Assembly (NCBI RefSeq): GCF_001458215.1
Contig: NZ_CYTW01000005.1
Location: 1-64,000, forward strand
Reading direction: 5' to 3'
Length of the DNA: 64,000 nt
DNA from: Shimia thalassica
GTDB lineage: Bacteria; Pseudomonadota; Alphaproteobacteria; Rhodobacterales; Rhodobacteraceae
Shown here: piece by piece, positions 43,401-52,052 of the stretch
How positions within the stretch are numbered: position 1 is the stretch's first letter
How the letters are laid out: each line of letters begins with the position of its first letter
Notes under the pieces: model-generated
Seen by the model: only the letters and a program-made list of their open reading frames with translations
The model's database searches: none
What the model was told of the DNA's origin: nothing
Position numbers and translations under genes: made by a program

Positions 43401-45795
43401 GGACCTTGGCGGCGGGGCAGATACGTTCGTGGGCGGTGCAGGCAACGATGTCCTGACCGCGGGCGGGAACAGCCGTTTTCTGGATGGCGGCGATGGCACT
43501 GACCGGCTGACGGCTGATTTCTCGGCCATATCGAACGATATTATAATGTCGCACGGCGCGCCAGCAACAGCGACAGACTATTCCCTCGCTTTCTCAGGGG
43601 CGCCCGACATACGTAACTTCGAACAAGCGTTCATCACACTCGGGTCGGGGAATGACCGCTTTGTTGTAGACGGCAACTCTGAACTGTCAGACAGCATAAT
43701 CGGTGGGGCTGGTGACGACACAATCGGCGCAGGGTCCGGGGATGCCACCTTGGACGGTGGCGAAGGCACGGACCTTTTGGTGCTGGACTTTAGCGGGTTG
43801 GGGTACAATCGCTATAATGAAACGAACACCGATGCTGGCCGGGTGCGTATGTTGCGTGACGAGTCCTCTCGATCCGAGACGAACGCGGCGACCACGCTGA
43901 GCGAGCTGTCTTTCATCATCGCCGACAACCGCGTCAGCAACTATGGCGAAACCGGCGCGGATCGTGAAGACCATATCCATGTGACCAATTTCGAACAGGC
44001 CAATATCATCGGCTCTCTTTTCGATGACATCCTGACCGGCGGAGAGCTGGATGACACGCTGATTGGCGGCGCGGGCGATGATATTCTGCGCGGCGGTGGT
44101 GGTGGCGTGGACAGCATCGACGGCGGCAGCGGGAACGACCAGATCTGGGCAACGCAATTCGGCACGCTGAGCGGTGGCGAGGGTCACGATTTCCTGAGTC
44201 TGGACCTCAGTTGGGCAGCGCAGGTCACGGCGGCGGATGCAACCGGTACGGTGGATGTGGCCGGTGCGAGCCCAACACAGTTCTCGGGGTTCGAACATTT
44301 TCAGGTGACGCTTGGGGCGGGGGATGACCTGTTCGCGGTCTCTCAGAATGCCGAGATTGCCGACACGATCATCGGGGGCGCCGGAAACGACACCATTCTA
44401 GGTGGAACAGGCGATGACTCGTTGGATGGTGGCGACGGCACGGACCTTTTGGTGCTGGACTTTAGCGGGTTGGGGTACAATCGCTATAATGAAACGAACA
44501 CCGATGCTGGCCGGGTGCGTATGTTGCGTGACGAGTCCTCTCGATCCGAGACGAACGCGGCGACCACGCTGAGCGAGCTGTCTTTCATCATCGCCGACAA
44601 CCGCGTCAGCAACTATGGCGAAACCGGCGCGGATCGTGAAGACCATATCCATGTGACCAATTTCGAACAGGCCAATATCATCGGCTCTCTTTTCGATGAT
44701 ATCCTGACCGGTGGGGAACTCGACGACACGCTGATTGGCGGTGCGGGTGATGACAGCCTCAGAGGAAACGCCGGCACGGATCAAATGGAAGGTGGCACTG
44801 GCAATGACACGCTGCTGGCCGGAAATGGCGACGACAGTCTTAGAGGGGGTGCAGGCAATGACTCTCTCGTTGGTGGCGAAGGACGGGATACCGCATATTT
44901 TGATATCAGCAGTTTAGATGCGGTCGTCTCTGTGGTGGATGGGGGTTTGCAGATTATCTCAAGCCTCGGGACCGATTTCGTTGATGCCTCTGTAGAGATG
45001 ATTAGCTTCTCTGATCGCGTTCTGAGCTTTGTTGAAACGATTGGATTGTCTGACCTTCTGTTGAATGGAACGGCTGGTCCAGACACGCTTGTGGGTGCCG
45101 GAGGCAATGACACCTTGCTTGGGGAAGATGGTTGGGATGTTTTGCGTGGACACGAGGGCGATGACAGCCTGCGCGGGGGCGATGGCAATGACACATTGGT
45201 GGGCGGCGACGGTGACGACATACTGATTGGTGGCGATAGTGCGGATGATCGGCGCGACGTGATTTACGGTGGCGCGGGGAATGACTCAATTGATGGCGGC
45301 TATGGTAATGACGAACTGCGCGGAGATGCCGGCAATGACACAATCGCAGGCGGCTTTGGGGCCGATACTGTCATTGGGGGCGCAGGCGATGACACCCTGA
45401 CAGGCGCGGCTTTTGGTGATCAGATCTTTGGCGGAGATGGTGGCGACTTCATCAATGGCGGTTTTGGCTATGACCTTATGAATGGCGGGGCAGGGGCAGA
45501 CAGGTTCTTCCATCTCGGTATTGCCGACCACGGGTCTGATTGGGTTCAGGACTACAACGCTGCTGAAGGCGATGTATTGCACTTCGGCAATGGGGCGGAA
45601 GTGAGCAACCAGTTCCAGATAAACACAACCCATACTGCAACGGCCGAAGGAGAGCGTTCTGGTGACGATAATATCGAAGAGGCCTTTGTGATCTACCGCC
45701 CGACAGGACAAATCATGTGGGCCTTGGTGGATGGGGCTGGGCAAACTGCGATCAACCTTCAGATCGGGCAAGATGTGTTCGACCTGCAGGCATAG
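40462..45795 (+). CDS. Giant RTX repeat protein
   Basis: A 1777-residue, extremely acidic, cysteine-free protein made almost wholly of calcium-binding nonapeptide repeats (GGxGxDxLx) in some twenty blocks, separated by short beta-rich spacers that often contain TTSIEYLNI or ASIELLEI-type strands. There is no Sec signal. The C-terminal 120 residues (GADRFFHLGIADHGSDWVQDYNAAEGDVLHFGN) resemble the end of serralysin-type exports and of the 756-residue protein at 13947-16217, so a common type I exporter is likely though none is in the window. AGAGGG precedes the ATG. Two spacer segments are exact copies (see repeats). A surface or matrix protein is the probable role. Confidence 0.85.
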   Translation: MADFDGTEIDDVFVATPSSDGLEIIGNGGDDSLTGSGGADFIRGDSDTTPNVGDDSLFGLGGSDTLIGDGGDDFLDGGAGDDSLIAGEGWDTLGGSDGNDTLQGGPVNPNRLLGGYGDDLVLGGDVRDSLLGGAGSDTLRGGGGDDYLIGDGDYDHDETNDGSIHNAFADSISGEDGDDALFGGGLDTLDGGAGDDDLYYYIFDTLPTFDNIQGDAGSDVLSIRGIVPVSGNTGENAVGMNLVLTDSHGIERLLVDRFFTIGGDGDDFVDLSQVLLPEGTSGTFRLFDGDDTMHGSMHDDTIIGDSVDDGNTLDDGDDSLFGAEGNDDLHGGAGNDSLFGEDGDDDLYGGHGADYLSGGVGNDTLRADVSNSSNHFGHSSGPDGLNDTLDGGAGDDVLYSGQYAQLDEYVGTEVYLGGEGEDTLSVGGLRGDLILDSGASIEVLIGRIYGLESGITVDLSGLSATGQEQDFHPIGEELAPFVAGDTSIASLTTERQNTHSVLGAGADIMTGSMFNDQVVAGAGNDVIAGGAGTDVLEGREGDDSLDGQDGDDFLIGDQGNDTLVGGDGNDHFYLRAAAGDRDVLRGGEGIDTVHTNLQLFSGTDYRTISSLILDEAASIELLEIGHTDVRATEGDDVFFLGDLVSISHRNPSDPTDTFRVQLLGGNDRFEIGDVGATGITDQQIHGGDGDDLIDFTGEGLSGLTGAYRTYIHGEAGNDTLRGTATADFLSGGEGNDVIEAEAGDDSINAGSGADTVFGGTGDDTIRSQAVSGESVELDGGEGDDTFFASILDDAAIRGGVGHDRLYFDNFFGSLIFDETTSIEYLNIDSSSLGGSGDDYLDVANVAEIDTRRPLDLPTYGNWDASFRFGSGNDTLIGSQFSEIISGGEGDDSLDAGAGDDLFLAYQGRDTLQGGAGVDTVILESRPESSGGGAVDTSEVFLDATTSVERIDFNAQAFFGAAADELFDFGGVTNYISYVAMDLGGGADTFVGGAGNDVLTAGGNSRFLDGGDGTDRLTADFSAISNDIIMSHGAPATATDYSLAFSGAPDIRNFEQAFITLGSGNDRFVVDGNSELSDSIIGGAGDDTIGAGSGDATLDGGEGTDLLVLDFSGLGYNRYNETNTDAGRVRMLRDESSRSETNAATTLSELSFIIADNRVSNYGETGADREDHIHVTNFEQANIIGSLFDDILTGGELDDTLIGGAGDDILRGGGGGVDSIDGGSGNDQIWATQFGTLSGGEGHDFLSLDLSWAAQVTAADATGTVDVAGASPTQFSGFEHFQVTLGAGDDLFAVSQNAEIADTIIGGAGNDTILGGTGDDSLDGGDGTDLLVLDFSGLGYNRYNETNTDAGRVRMLRDESSRSETNAATTLSELSFIIADNRVSNYGETGADREDHIHVTNFEQANIIGSLFDDILTGGELDDTLIGGAGDDSLRGNAGTDQMEGGTGNDTLLAGNGDDSLRGGAGNDSLVGGEGRDTAYFDISSLDAVVSVVDGGLQIISSLGTDFVDASVEMISFSDRVLSFVETIGLSDLLLNGTAGPDTLVGAGGNDTLLGEDGWDVLRGHEGDDSLRGGDGNDTLVGGDGDDILIGGDSADDRRDVIYGGAGNDSIDGGYGNDELRGDAGNDTIAGGFGADTVIGGAGDDTLTGAAFGDQIFGGDGGDFINGGFGYDLMNGGAGADRFFHLGIADHGSDWVQDYNAAEGDVLHFGNGAEVSNQFQINTTHTATAEGERSGDDNIEEAFVIYRPTGQIMWALVDGAGQTAINLQIGQDVFDLQA
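43765..44027 (+). repeat. 263-base direct repeat, copy 1
   Basis: Identical base for base to 44437-44699, offset 672. It encodes a spacer beginning LVLDFSGLGYNRYNETNTD, in frame in both places. Similarity continues at lower identity downstream. Confidence 0.92.
44437..44699 (+). repeat. 263-base direct repeat, copy 2
   Basis: Second copy of the repeat at 43765-44027. Complete identity, including silent sites, implies recent duplication or gene conversion inside the RTX gene. Confidence 0.92.
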
Positions 45796-46083
45796 ATAAG
45801 CTGGCTTGTTCATTTGAAAGGCCCGCCAAGTATTAGAACTTAATCTGGACTACCACATAAGAGCCGATCCCTTGCCCCTCTCCCGAGACACTCCATCTCA
45901 GGGGGATTAAGCGATCCTTCGCGCCAGGTTCATCCTGCTCTTCTATCGCATGTTGTCTGTTCTGGGTTGTGCTTAAGGACAAGTAAATAGGGACAAAAAA
46001 TGGACGATACCCCATCAAAGGTTCGAACCATGTTCCGAAAGTACCGATCGAAGTATCACCGTTCTTCCGCTGGCCCTCGCGAT
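45796..46083. other. Intergenic region after the RTX gene
   Basis: About 290 bases with no convincing gene or terminator; the right part passes into an IS6 remnant. Confidence 0.4.
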
Positions 46084-46314
46084 GCAGTCATGCAGGTCGT
46101 CGGCTACGCCAAAAGACAGGAAGCTGTGCGTTGGCTGAACAACCAGGCTGAGAATTCACATCCGCCGTTTCGTTGACAACAACACGCCATGCACGGCTTC
46201 CGTCGTAAGCCAAGTGTGCAGAAGACTTGCCCTATTCACGCGTCCGTTTTCAATCACTTCACACTGAACCGCATTTCTGCTCTTTGTGAGTGGTGCGATC
46301 TTTGGGGCGCGTGA
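46084..46314 (+). pseudogene. IS6-family transposase, C-terminal remnant
   Basis: AVMQVVGYAKRQEAVRWLNN and QAENSHPPFR correspond to AAMKVIGIETRQETGRWKNN and RAENSHLPFR of the intact copy. An in-frame TGA follows FR at about 46174 and the rest, up to CDLWGA and a stop, is still readable. The right inverted repeat GTCTGACAGCACCCC lies near 46354-46368. Fourth IS6-type copy in the window. Confidence 0.78.
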
Positions 46315-46368
46315 TGACAGCTTTAATGGCCGAGGTCGGACGGGGTTGAATACGTCTGACAGCACCCC

Positions 46369-46639
46369 TTTCTGGGTCAAAATTGTGAACTATTTTGCCC
46401 TTGGAAAAATAATTATTGTGTAGCCAAATTAATTTTCTTAGAGTCCGACTGCGTGATGCCTGATTTTGGCGGAACGTCATCTGCAAGCCTGCACGACATG
46501 CGGCAAACACTGGGTTGGGGCACTTCATGACGACGAAGCAATGGCTCCGGAAAATCAAAAAGACCGTCTTTGCCGAATTCTCTTCAGGAAAAACAAATAC
46601 AAATGCTTGCGGACAACACTTACTGACAGCGAGGAAACC
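46369..46639. other. Upstream region of the peptide ABC operon
   Basis: About 270 bases between the IS remnant and the substrate-binding protein gene. It is AT-rich at the left and should hold the operon promoter; no known box is recognised. Confidence 0.4.
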
Positions 46640-48220
46640 ATGAAAAAGACAACTACAATCCTAGCGGTTGCGGCGCTCATGTCGTCAACGGCTGTGGTGA
46701 ACGCCGAAACCCTTAAATGGGCACGTGCGGGTGACGCCCTGACATTGGATCCGCACTCGCAAAACGAAGGCCCCAGCCACACCATGCGTCACCAGATGTA
46801 TGAGCCGCTGATTATCCGCGACACCAGTGGCGCGTTTGTGCCAACTCTGGCAACCGACTGGGCCCCGAGCGCCGACAATCCCAACGTCTGGGTTTTTAAT
46901 CTGCGCAAAGGCGTGAAATTCCACGATGGAGCGGATTTCACCGCCGAAGACGTGGTGTTCAGCTTTGAGCGTGCGAAACAGCCGAACTCGGACATGAAAG
47001 AACTGATCGGTTCGATTACCGCGGTGCGCGCCGTTGATGACCACACCGTTGAAATCGAAACCGAAGGTCCAAACCCGATCCTGCCGTCGAACCTGACCAA
47101 CCTGTTCATGATGGACAAGGGTTGGACCGAGGCGAACAACACCGTCAATGTTCAGGACTTTGAAGGTGGTGAGATCACCTATGCGACCACCAACGTGAAC
47201 GGCACCGGCGCTTACACGCTGGTCAGCCGCGAGCCTGATGTGAAAACCGTCATGGCACGCAACGAAGCCTATTGGGGTCGCAACGATTTCCCGATGGAAG
47301 TCAGCGAAATCGTTTATACGCCGATCCAGAACGCTGCGACCCGCGTTGCCGCGCTTTTGTCAGGCGAAATCAATTTCCTTCAGGATATGCCGGTGCAGGA
47401 TTTGGCACGGGTTGACGGAACGGATGGTTTGGTTGTCAAACAGGCGCCGCAAAACCGCGTGATCTTCTTTGGGATGAACCAGGGCGCAGATGACCTCGAG
47501 GCCGACAACATTGAGGGCAAAAACCCGCTGGCTGATGTGCGTGTCCGCAAGGCGATGTCGATGGCAATCAACCGTGACGCCATCCGTCAGGTTGTTATGC
47601 GTGGCCAGTCCCAGCCTGCAGGCATGATCGCACCGCCGTTCGTGAACGGCTGGACTGCCGCGATGGACGGCGAAAGCTCGACCGATCTGGAAGGCGCCAA
47701 GGCGCTAATGGCCGAAGCCGGTTATGGCGACGGGTTCTCGATCCGTCTGGATTGCCCGAACGATCGTTACATCAACGACGAACCGATCTGTCAGGCCGCC
47801 GTCGGCATGCTGGGTCAGATTGGCATTACCGTGAACCTGGATGCCATTCCCAAGGCACAGCACTTCCCCAAGATCGTCGAGGGCAAGACCGACTTCTACA
47901 TGCTGGGCTGGGGTGTTCCAACTTACGACTCGGAATACATCTTCAACTTCCTTGTACATGGTCGTGAAAGCGACATCGGGACCTGGAACGGGACTGGCTT
48001 CAATGATGCGGACGTAAATGCCAAAATCAAGTCGCTGGCCTCTAACACTGATCTGGACGCCCGAAACGCGGATATCGCCGCCATCTGGCGCGCTGTTCAA
48101 GATGAACAGCTCTACATCCCGATCCACCACCAGGTGCTGAACTGGGGTATGGGCGAAGGTGTAGGCATCGAGGTTGATCCCGAAGATCAGCCACGCGTCA
48201 AATACTTCACCATGAAGTAA
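46640..48220 (+). CDS. ABC transporter substrate-binding protein, peptide family (SBP_bac_5)
   Basis: A 526-residue periplasmic binding protein. The Sec signal ends at VNA near residue 22. KWARAGDALTLDPHSQNEGP, WVFNLRKGVKFHDGADFTAEDVVFSFERA and VRKAMSMAINRDAI are standard family 5 segments (DppA/OppA type). It captures di- or oligopeptides or nickel-like ligands and hands them to the permease encoded next. GAGGAAACC precedes the ATG at 46640. First gene of a four-gene transporter operon. Confidence 0.9.
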   Translation: MKKTTTILAVAALMSSTAVVNAETLKWARAGDALTLDPHSQNEGPSHTMRHQMYEPLIIRDTSGAFVPTLATDWAPSADNPNVWVFNLRKGVKFHDGADFTAEDVVFSFERAKQPNSDMKELIGSITAVRAVDDHTVEIETEGPNPILPSNLTNLFMMDKGWTEANNTVNVQDFEGGEITYATTNVNGTGAYTLVSREPDVKTVMARNEAYWGRNDFPMEVSEIVYTPIQNAATRVAALLSGEINFLQDMPVQDLARVDGTDGLVVKQAPQNRVIFFGMNQGADDLEADNIEGKNPLADVRVRKAMSMAINRDAIRQVVMRGQSQPAGMIAPPFVNGWTAAMDGESSTDLEGAKALMAEAGYGDGFSIRLDCPNDRYINDEPICQAAVGMLGQIGITVNLDAIPKAQHFPKIVEGKTDFYMLGWGVPTYDSEYIFNFLVHGRESDIGTWNGTGFNDADVNAKIKSLASNTDLDARNADIAAIWRAVQDEQLYIPIHHQVLNWGMGEGVGIEVDPEDQPRVKYFTMK

Positions 48221-48356
48221 ACCGATCTGGGTCGCCTGCCTGTTGCGGGCGGCCCGTTTCTGTCGGACGGCGTTCGGGGTCTTCTCCCCGACACCCTTCC
48301 TTGATCCGTCAATTCACGCGTGACCTCGCGCGTTCTGGCACAGGAAAGTCCCTGCG

Positions 48357-49328
48357 ATGTTGCCATTCATCCTGAAACGCGTGTTTCAGTCCATTCTGGT
48401 TCTGGTCATTACCGGCGCCATTGCATTTTCCATGTTCACCTTTGTGGGTGACCCGATTGACAACATGCTTGGTCAAGAACGCACGTTGGAGGATGTTGAA
48501 CGTCTGCGTGCGCGGTTGGGCCTCGATCAACCGGTTCCTGTCCAGTATTTCAAATTCCTCAACGAAGCGGCCCATGGCAACTTCGGTGTCAGTTATCGTC
48601 AGGGTCGCGAAGTCTCCGAGATCATCATGGAGCGCGCGCCCGCTACGCTTGAACTGGCTGCGCTATCGGCGATCTTTGCCGTCGTGATGGGCATTGCGCT
48701 TGGCGTGTTTACCGCCATTCGCCGCGACGGGTTTGCCGCCCATTTCATTATGTCCGTTTCCTTGATCGGAGTGTCCTTGCCGACCTTCCTGATCGGTATT
48801 CTTCTGATCTATCTGTTTTCAGTCGAACTCGGCTGGTTGCCCAGTTTTGGCCGAGGTGAAGTGGTCAAGATCGGTAGTTGGACCACCGGTTTCCTGACTG
48901 AGTCCGGTCTCAAGGCACTGGTCCTTCCGGCGATCACGCTGGGTCTCTATCAAATGACCCTCATCATGCGGCTGGTGCGTTCTGAAATGCTCGAAGTGCT
49001 GCGTCAGGATTATATCCGCTTTGCCCGTGCACGCGGCCTGAGCGATCGGGTGATCAACTTCCGCCACGCGCTCAAGAACACGATGGTGCCGGTGATAACC
49101 GTCATTGGTTTGCAACTGGGGGCGATCATCGCCTTTGCGATCATCACCGAAACCGTCTTTCAATGGCCCGGCCTCGGGCTTTTGTTCATCAACGCAATTC
49201 AGTTCGTCGATATCCCTGTCATGGCCGCATATCTGATGATGATTTCGGTGATGTTCGTCGTCATCAATCTTCTGGTCGATATCCTCTATGCCTTTATCGA
49301 TCCACGCTTAAGGGTGAGTGCCAAGTGA
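48357..49328 (+). CDS. ABC transporter permease, DppB type
   Basis: A 323-residue inner-membrane permease with six transmembrane segments. An N-terminal FILKRVFQSILVLVITGAIAF and the EAA-type loop YIRFARARGLSDRVINFRHALKN are typical of DppB/OppB. It pairs with the next permease to form the channel. Its TGA overlaps the GTG start of the next gene. Confidence 0.92.
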   Translation: MLPFILKRVFQSILVLVITGAIAFSMFTFVGDPIDNMLGQERTLEDVERLRARLGLDQPVPVQYFKFLNEAAHGNFGVSYRQGREVSEIIMERAPATLELAALSAIFAVVMGIALGVFTAIRRDGFAAHFIMSVSLIGVSLPTFLIGILLIYLFSVELGWLPSFGRGEVVKIGSWTTGFLTESGLKALVLPAITLGLYQMTLIMRLVRSEMLEVLRQDYIRFARARGLSDRVINFRHALKNTMVPVITVIGLQLGAIIAFAIITETVFQWPGLGLLFINAIQFVDIPVMAAYLMMISVMFVVINLLVDILYAFIDPRLRVSAK

Positions 49329-50287
49329 CCGATCAACCCATTTCTGCGCAAAAAGACCCGCAAGCCGCGCCGCCGTCCCGTCTGCGTCGCGCGCTGGACA
49401 GTGATTTTTATTACGCTTTCCGCCACTCGCCCGTCGCGATGGTGTCGGCCGCTGTGTCACTGTTGCTGATCCTGTCGGCGGTGTTCGCGCCGTTGATTGC
49501 GACAACCAACCCGTTCGATCCCACGTCACTGAACCTGATGAACGGGTTCACACCACCGATGACGCCGAATTCCTTTACCGGCGAGACCTTCCTGATGGGC
49601 ACCGACGATCAGGGGCGGGATGTGTTTTCAACCATCCTCTATGGCATGCGCATCTCGCTGTTCGTAGGCTTTGCCGCCGTGCTGTTCGCGGTGGTTCTGG
49701 GCATTTTCCTTGGTCTGCTGGCCGGATATTTCGGGGGCTGGATTGACAGTTTCATCATGCGCGCCGCTGACGTGCAGCTGACCTTCCCTTCGATCCTTGT
49801 TGCGATGCTGATCTTTGGCATTGCCAAGGGCATCACCCCGATCGAACACCGCGATCAAATGGCGATCTGGGTGCTGATCCTCGCCATTGGTCTGAGTGAT
49901 TGGGTCCAGTTTGCCCGCGTTGTGCGCGGCGCGACGCTTGTCGAAAGAAACAAGGATTATGTGTCTGCGGCGCGGCTGATCGGGCGCAGGCCTTCTGCGA
50001 TTATGCTGCGGCATATCCTGCCCAACATCCTGTCACCGGTCTTGGTGATTGCGACCATCTCTCTTGCGCTGGCGATCATTGCCGAGGCGACGCTGAGCTT
50101 CCTTGGGGTCGGTGCGCCACCCACACAACCCTCGCTAGGGACGCTGATCCGTATCGGCCAAGGTTACCTGTTTTCCGGCGAATGGTGGATCCTGTTTTTC
50201 CCTGCCTGCACGCTACTGGCCCTCGCACTGAGTGTGAATATGCTGGGCGACTGGCTGCGTGATGTATTGAACCCGAGGCTGAAATGA
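49325..50287 (+). CDS. ABC transporter permease, DppC type
   Basis: A 320-residue permease. A cytoplasmic N-terminal arm is followed by six transmembrane segments; LMGTDDQGRDVFSTILYGMRISL and the EAA loop YVSAARLIGRRPSAIMLRHILPN are DppC/OppC marks. The start is GTG at 49325, preceded by AAGGGTGAG and overlapping the dppB-like stop; the longer open frame upstream lies within that gene. It overlaps the ATPase gene by four bases. Confidence 0.92.
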   Translation: MTDQPISAQKDPQAAPPSRLRRALDSDFYYAFRHSPVAMVSAAVSLLLILSAVFAPLIATTNPFDPTSLNLMNGFTPPMTPNSFTGETFLMGTDDQGRDVFSTILYGMRISLFVGFAAVLFAVVLGIFLGLLAGYFGGWIDSFIMRAADVQLTFPSILVAMLIFGIAKGITPIEHRDQMAIWVLILAIGLSDWVQFARVVRGATLVERNKDYVSAARLIGRRPSAIMLRHILPNILSPVLVIATISLALAIIAEATLSFLGVGAPPTQPSLGTLIRIGQGYLFSGEWWILFFPACTLLALALSVNMLGDWLRDVLNPRLK

Positions 50288-51975
50288 CCGAACCCGTATT
50301 GTCCATCCGCAACCTGACGGTCGAAATTCCCACCCGCCACGGGCTGTTCAAACCTGTGAAAAACGTCAGCTATGACATTCACCCCGGCGAAATTCGTGGT
50401 GTTGTCGGCGAAAGTGGCGCAGGCAAGTCGATGACGGGCAATGCCGTTATCGGGCTTTTGGATGATCCCGCGCGCGTCGCCTCCGGAGAAATCTGGCTAA
50501 AAGGGCGCCGCATCGATAACCTCAGTCCCGAGGAACAGCGCGCCATTCGTGGCCGCGAGATCAGCATGATCTTTCAGGATCCCCTGACCTCGCTCAACCC
50601 GCTGTTCACCATCGGCGAACAGTTGGTCGAAACCATTCAGTTGCATCTCAAGGTCTCTGCGACCGAAGCACGCGAACGGGCGCTTGCCCTTTTGGATCGG
50701 GTGTCAATCCCGGACCCCAAGACGCGGTTTGACCAGTATCCGCACCAGTTTTCAGGCGGTATGCGCCAGCGGGTTGTGATCGCGCTTGCCCTGTGTTCCG
50801 AACCTTCGGTCATTGTCGCCGATGAACCGACGACTGCGTTGGACGTGTCCATTCAGGCGCAGGTATTGGATCTGATCAAGGAACTGGCCTCGGAAACGCA
50901 GGTTGGGGTGATCCTTGTGACTCACGACATGGGCGTCATTGCCGACACGACCGAGCAGGTTACCGTGATGTATTCGGGCGAAGTTGTCGAAAACGGGCCA
51001 ACCGATAAGGTACTGAGCGCACCGGAACATGAATACACGAAGTCGCTGATCTCGGCCGTGCCACGTCCACAGGTCAAGCTGCACCGCTTTCCGCAGGTCA
51101 GTTATGGGGGCCGTGAAACCACCTTCAAGATCGAAGATCTTGCCCGCAACTGGCACAAACCAGAGCTATCCAAATCCGGCAAGCTGGTCGAGGTCAAAGG
51201 CATCACCAAGAAGTTCCTTGAAAAATCGGCTATTCTGCCGTCGCGCCGCACATATTTCACAGCGGTGGATGATGTGTCGTTTGACATCAAGGATGGCGAG
51301 GTTTTCGGCCTTGTCGGCGAAAGTGGATCGGGTAAATCCACCGTTGCGCGTATGATCGGCACGCTGTTGCCGGTCGATGGTGGCCAGATTCATTTCGATG
51401 GTGAAGACGTGACCGCCATGTCGGCCGAGGACATGGCGAATTATCGCAAACAGATCCAGATGATTTTCCAGGATCCATTCTCAAGCCTGAACCCGCGCAT
51501 GAAAGTGGAAAGCATCGTGGCCGAGCCGCTGATACATCACAAACTCTTGCCGCCGGATCAGATCAGCGGGCGCGTGCATGAATTGCTGGACCGTGTTGGC
51601 CTGACAAGGGCTGCGGCAAACAAGTATCCGCATGAGTTTTCTGGCGGACAACGGCAGCGGATTTCGATTGCTCGCGCCTTGGCGACGCAGCCACGGTTCC
51701 TGATCTGCGATGAACCCACCAGCGCACTGGACGTGTCCATTCAGGCGCAAATCCTTAATATTCTTAAAGATTTGCAGGAGCATCTGGGCCTGACCATGTT
51801 GTTCATCAGCCATGATCTTCCTGTAGTGCGCCAGATGTGTGACCGCGTAGGCGTGATGAAACAGGGCCAGTTGATCGAGGTGCAGGACACCGAAACGCTC
51901 TTTGCCAACCCCAAGCAGGATTATACTGCGCAATTGCTCGATCTGATGCCCCGTCTGGCGCAGTTGTCGAGTTAA
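50284..51975 (+). CDS. Fused double ATPase of a peptide ABC transporter (DppD-DppF type)
   Basis: A 563-residue protein with two complete nucleotide-binding domains: Walker A GESGAGKSM, signature FSGGMRQRV and Walker B VADEPTTALD in the first half; GESGSGKST, FSGGQRQRI and CDEPTSALD in the second. The oligopeptide-type C-terminal tail (YTAQLLDLMP) ends it. Fusion replaces the two separate subunits usual in Dpp/Opp systems, ensuring equal amounts. In Walker A of the first half the last residue is serine-methionine rather than serine-threonine, a mild change. It completes the transporter. Confidence 0.92.
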   Translation: MTEPVLSIRNLTVEIPTRHGLFKPVKNVSYDIHPGEIRGVVGESGAGKSMTGNAVIGLLDDPARVASGEIWLKGRRIDNLSPEEQRAIRGREISMIFQDPLTSLNPLFTIGEQLVETIQLHLKVSATEARERALALLDRVSIPDPKTRFDQYPHQFSGGMRQRVVIALALCSEPSVIVADEPTTALDVSIQAQVLDLIKELASETQVGVILVTHDMGVIADTTEQVTVMYSGEVVENGPTDKVLSAPEHEYTKSLISAVPRPQVKLHRFPQVSYGGRETTFKIEDLARNWHKPELSKSGKLVEVKGITKKFLEKSAILPSRRTYFTAVDDVSFDIKDGEVFGLVGESGSGKSTVARMIGTLLPVDGGQIHFDGEDVTAMSAEDMANYRKQIQMIFQDPFSSLNPRMKVESIVAEPLIHHKLLPPDQISGRVHELLDRVGLTRAAANKYPHEFSGGQRQRISIARALATQPRFLICDEPTSALDVSIQAQILNILKDLQEHLGLTMLFISHDLPVVRQMCDRVGVMKQGQLIEVQDTETLFANPKQDYTAQLLDLMPRLAQLSS

Positions 51976-52006
51976 GAGAATGCGTCGTTTTTACATACCC
52001 CTAATT

Positions 52007-52033
52007 GTCGGCATAGGCCTTACCTATGCCGAC
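52007..52033. promoter_or_regulatory. Long inverted repeat upstream of the XRE-cupin regulator
   Basis: GTCGGCATAGG-CCTTA-CCTATGCCGAC, perfect 11-base arms, framed by an outer pair TACCCCT / AGGGGTA. It ends 20 bases before the regulator ATG and 32 bases after the ABC operon. It may be the regulator's own operator or a transcription-stopping hairpin; there is no T run, which favours an operator. Confidence 0.6.
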
Positions 52034-52052
52034 TTGAAACAGGGGTAACACG

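Noticed and set aside
40462-45795. CRISPR-like or tandem-repeat DNA
   Set aside because: The repetition is protein-level RTX nonapeptides in one continuous frame.
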